DNA of 7,934 nt. Source: Actinomycetes bacterium (GTDB lineage Bacteria > Actinomycetota > Acidimicrobiia > Acidimicrobiales > Palsa-688). This document shows, one piece after another, positions 5,905 through 7,934 of this stretch. The position numbers and the translations under genes were made by a program. A model generated the notes under the pieces. It was not told the DNA's origin. It worked only from the letters and a program-made list of their open reading frames with translations, and ran no database searches. Numbering within the stretch: position 1 is the first letter of the stretch; each line of letters opens with the position of its first letter. Location of the stretch: contig JAKABK010000063.1 in NCBI GenBank assembly GCA_021796905.1, forward strand, positions 1-7,934, read 5' to 3'.

Positions 5905-6594
5905 TCAGCCCGGTGGGGAGATCGTCGCGTGGGTCCCGTAGCCGGTGAGGTCCACGGTGTACTGCGAGGTGCGCTCCGAGGTGAATGGGCCGCCAAGGAT
6001 CACCTGGCGGACCTGGTGCGAGGTGGGGTCGATGTAGACGGTGAGGCGCACCGGTCGGGAAGGGTCGGCGTCCGGAAGTACCGGGATCTTCGATCCGGGC
6101 ACGTTCCCAGCCACTGCGTAGAGCAGCTCCCCGTCGAGGCGGACCGACGGCTGGTAGCGGACCGTTGAGGCCATGTCGGTCAGCAGGGTGGCGAGCCCAC
6201 GGGTCGGGGAGAGCAGCTCGCCCGGGTCGGTCAGGCCGAACTGGGCCGGGTCGACCCGGCTGTAGGAGCTACGGAAGGGCAGCACCGCCCAGAACCGCGA
6301 GCCGACGGCGATCACCTTCACGCTCACTTGCACCCCCGAGGTGCTCACCTGGAAGGTGCCCTCTAGCGCATCGGGGCGGACGAGCTCGCCCCGACCGCCG
6401 ACCAGGTCCACGCCCGGGCCGCTCACCCCGCTGCTCGAGAGCGAGAAGCGCAGCGCCGGCGTCCGGTCGAGGGTCGCCCGGGCAACCCGGAGGAGGGCGC
6501 CTGGTGCCGGGCGGGGAGGGCCGCCGCAGGCGGCCAGGCCGACCGCGGCCAGCAGAGCGGCGAGCGACGCGAGCAGCCGTCGGTGGGCGGCCAT
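5905..6594 (-). CDS. LppX/LprG-family lipoprotein, first gene of an LprG-P55-like operon
   Basis: 229 residues from the ATG ending at 6594. The N-terminus is a lipoprotein signal: MAAHRR, a hydrophobic Ala/Leu stretch, then the lipobox LAAC with Cys23 as the lipidated residue. The mature part matches the LppX/LprAFG fold: a strand pattern with GRGELVRPDALEGTFQV (68-83), a DPGELLSPTRGLATLLTDM segment (123-141) equivalent to DPAQVLNPDTGLANVL in mycobacterial LprG, and a late VRLTVYIDPTSHQVRQVIL (182-200). These proteins have a hydrophobic pocket that carries acylated lipids across the periplasm-like space. The downstream gene is a P55-type exporter 7 bases away, as in Rv1411c-Rv1410c. No Shine-Dalgarno is present; a TANNNT element 8 bases upstream points to leaderless expression. 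The fold call is strong, the lipid cargo unknown. Confidence 0.9.
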   Translation of the reverse strand: MAAHRRLLASLAALLAAVGLAACGGPPRPAPGALLRVARATLDRTPALRFSLSSSGVSGPGVDLVGGRGELVRPDALEGTFQVSTSGVQVSVKVIAVGSRFWAVLPFRSSYSRVDPAQFGLTDPGELLSPTRGLATLLTDMASTVRYQPSVRLDGELLYAVAGNVPGSKIPVLPDADPSRPVRLTVYIDPTSHQVRQVILGGPFTSERTSQYTVDLTGYGTHATISPPG

Positions 6595-6602
6595 CGCCCG
6601 AG

Positions 6603-6608
6603 ACCCTA
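6603..6608 (-). promoter_or_regulatory. Candidate -10 element (TAGGGT) for the lipoprotein/P55 operon
   Basis: Read on the minus strand TAGGGT is followed by 8 bases and then the ATG at 6594. The motif and spacing are the same as for the phosphatase operon (TAGGTT, 8 bases, ATG). The transcription start would fall at the start codon, giving a leaderless mRNA. No clear -35 is visible in the very GC-rich sequence beyond it. Confidence 0.5.
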
Positions 6609-7183
6609 CCGCTGCCCGGGGGCGGGTCCCCGGCTGGGCACCGTGGGTGGGCGGAGCGGCCGGGGGTAGGGCACCGATGTGCGCGAAGGGGCCCCGGTCC
6701 AGCCCGTCGCTCCAGCGGTGGCAGCGGCACCCGAGTAGCGCACCGGACCCGTCCGGCCCGGCGCTGCTCACTGCGCACCCGCCCAAACGAGCACCGCTCG
6801 GTGTCGGTGTCGGCGTCGGTCGCGGGTTCGGGCTGGCGGGCCGCACCCTTGTTGTCGTCCGCCAGGCTCCGCCCCGATCGAGGGAACACCGCCCAATGCC
6901 GAGCGGGGGCACGGTTCGCCGCGTCGCCCCAGAGGTCGGAGCACCGACCGCTCGGGCGTGGGTGTGGTACGGGTCTCTGACCATCCCTCAGCAGCCCGGG
7001 CAGTTTCGCTCGCCGGTCGCCACCCCAACCCTCGGCGAGCAACGCAGCCGGCACCGTTCCCTCTCTGTCACCGGGCTCCGGGCAGGCAGTAGCCCGTGCT
7101 GGCTGGGTTCGTCGCCGGGCCTCGGGCGGGGCTGGAGGCTCTTGGCCCGGCGTGTCCCTCCCTGTCCTGTGCAGGTCGCGTGG
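6609..7183. other. Stretch of about 575 bases without a supportable gene
   Basis: It lies between the lipoprotein start and the decayed transporter. Frames are open on both strands, but their translations are Pro/Arg/Gly-rich with no recognisable domain, as expected of random GC-rich DNA. No tRNA, CRISPR or convincing ribosome binding site was seen. The only local structure noted is a short tandem repeat at 6800-6820. It may hold the upstream part of the lipoprotein promoter and sequence eroded along with the neighbouring pseudogene. Confidence 0.5.
6800..6820. repeat. Short tandem hexamer repeat (GGTGTC units)
   Basis: Two perfect GGTGTC units are followed by a GGCGTC variant and a partial fourth unit. 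The repeat lies in the gene-free stretch. It is probably simple-sequence drift; no function is implied. Confidence 0.5.
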
Positions 7184-7934
7184 GTGGAGACGGCGGGTCT
7201 GCGGCGCGAGGGGTGGCTCGTGGTTGCCGCCGGTGGGTCGATCCTCGGGGACCGCTTCGGTGAGCTGGCGTTGCCGGTGGTGGCCCTGGATGTCACCCAC
7301 AGCGCCTGGGACACTGCCGGGGTCTCTGCCGCTGTCGGCGTGCCGGTCCTGGTGGCGGCCCTCGTGCTGGCCCGGGGGGCCGCTGCCGGACCGTAGCTGG
7401 CGCGGCGAACGGCCTGCAGGCGTTGGCCTTCGCCGGCCTGGGCCTGGCGGTCGCCGGGACCGGGGCGTCGCTGGCCGTGCTGGTCGTGTTCCGCCTTGCG
7501 GGTCGAGGTCGTCGACCACCGCCACCCTCGCCGGGCCGGTCCTCGCCGGCGTCGTCCTCGGCGCTCTGGGAGCGCCTCCGGCCCTGGGGATCGACGGGCT
7601 GTCGTGCGCTCTGGCCGGCGTGATCGTGCTCATGGCCCTGCGACACCGGCCCGGTGATCCGGGTCTCGCGAGCCACCGGCCGGCGGGGGGCGTCCCGGTG
7701 GGGTCGGCCGGCTGGTCGGGGACCGCGATCAGCGCCTCCTGCTGGCGGTCACCGTCGCGATGAACCTGCAGAGCGGCGGGACCGTCCTGGCGGTGGTGCT
7801 GCTCAGCCGGCGAGCGCTCGGGGCGTCGCCGCTGGCGACCGGCGCCGTCCTCGCCGCCGGGGGCATCGGCGCCATCGGCTCCGGAGCGTTGGTCGTGCCG
7901 AGGGTGGCCGTCGAGCACTGGCAGGCAGCGGTGG
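7184..7934 (+). pseudogene. Decayed major facilitator transporter (frameshifted, continues past window end)
   Basis: MFS-like sequence continues through four reading frames. Frame 2 (from GTG 7184) gives helix 1-2 with GGSILGDRFGELALPVVALD and ends at a TAG (7394-7396). Frame 1 (about 7408-7500) gives NGLQALAFAGLGLAVAG and the next helix. Frame 3 (about 7515-7665) gives TATLAGPVLAGVVLGALG and LGIDGLSCALAGVIVL. Frame 2 again (about 7700-7934) gives LLLAVTVAMNLQSGG and PLATGAVLAAGGIGAIGSG, running off the window. Order and content match an MFS permease of about 400 residues, but the conserved loop after helix 2 (GxLADRxxRR) and the segment between helices 4 and 5 are largely missing. Several frame changes plus losses in one gene, while the gene-sized frames over the first 6.6 kb are mostly intact, favour a true pseudogene over sequencing error. 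The former substrate cannot be told. Confidence 0.82.

Noticed and set aside
6269..7918. Minus-strand open frame of 549 codons
   Set aside because: Its translation is Pro/Arg/Gly-rich with no domain, lies opposite the recognisable MFS fragments and overlaps the lipoprotein gene in another frame; long empty frames are common at this GC content.
1..7934. CRISPR arrays, insertion sequence ends, tRNA or rRNA genes
   Set aside because: No spaced direct repeats, transposase-like frames, terminal inverted repeats or tRNA-type cloverleaf signals were seen by eye.

Overview
The window comes from a very GC-rich bacterium and reads as an actinobacterium. Three lines of evidence support this: the phosphomutase / DUF3090 / SCO1664 trio, which is largely confined to Actinobacteria (with some Chloroflexi); an LprG-like lipoprotein next to a P55-like transporter; and promoters with a bare TANNNT -10 placed for leaderless translation. 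A non-mycobacterial lineage such as Acidimicrobiia is my guess; nothing here proves it.

Layout. 1-485 (+) is the C-terminal part of electron transfer flavoprotein alpha. It converges on a three-gene operon on the minus strand (2450 to 512): a histidine-phosphatase-fold protein (MSMEG_4193 / TIGR03848 type), then a DUF3090 protein with a Cys/His cluster, then a SCO1664-type protein with PI3K/HipA-like kinase motifs. The junctions are ATGA and GTGA overlaps, so the three are probably translationally coupled. A divergent family 5 uracil-DNA glycosylase (udgB type) starts at 2475 (+), and the 24-base gap holds two overlapping -10 elements pointing in opposite directions. From 3333 to 4106 (+) lies an unrecognised ORF with a good ribosome binding site and coding-like base use in parts; it may be partly degraded.

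4128-6594 (-) is a two-gene operon: an LppX/LprG-family lipoprotein followed 7 bases later by a DHA2-type major facilitator closely resembling mycobacterial P55 (Rv1410c). In mycobacteria the LprG-P55 pair moves triacylglycerides and related lipids to the outer envelope. The transporter here seems to carry an extra two-helix unit in its middle. 6609-7183 has no gene I can support. 7184 to the end (+) is a decayed MFS gene read in four successive frames, with missing segments.

The most interesting material is the uncharacterised kinase-like / phosphatase-like / Cys-His trio, the P55-like protein with an apparently repeated helix pair, and the shared promoter architecture (TANNNT 8 bases before ATG) at the starts of both minus-strand operons.
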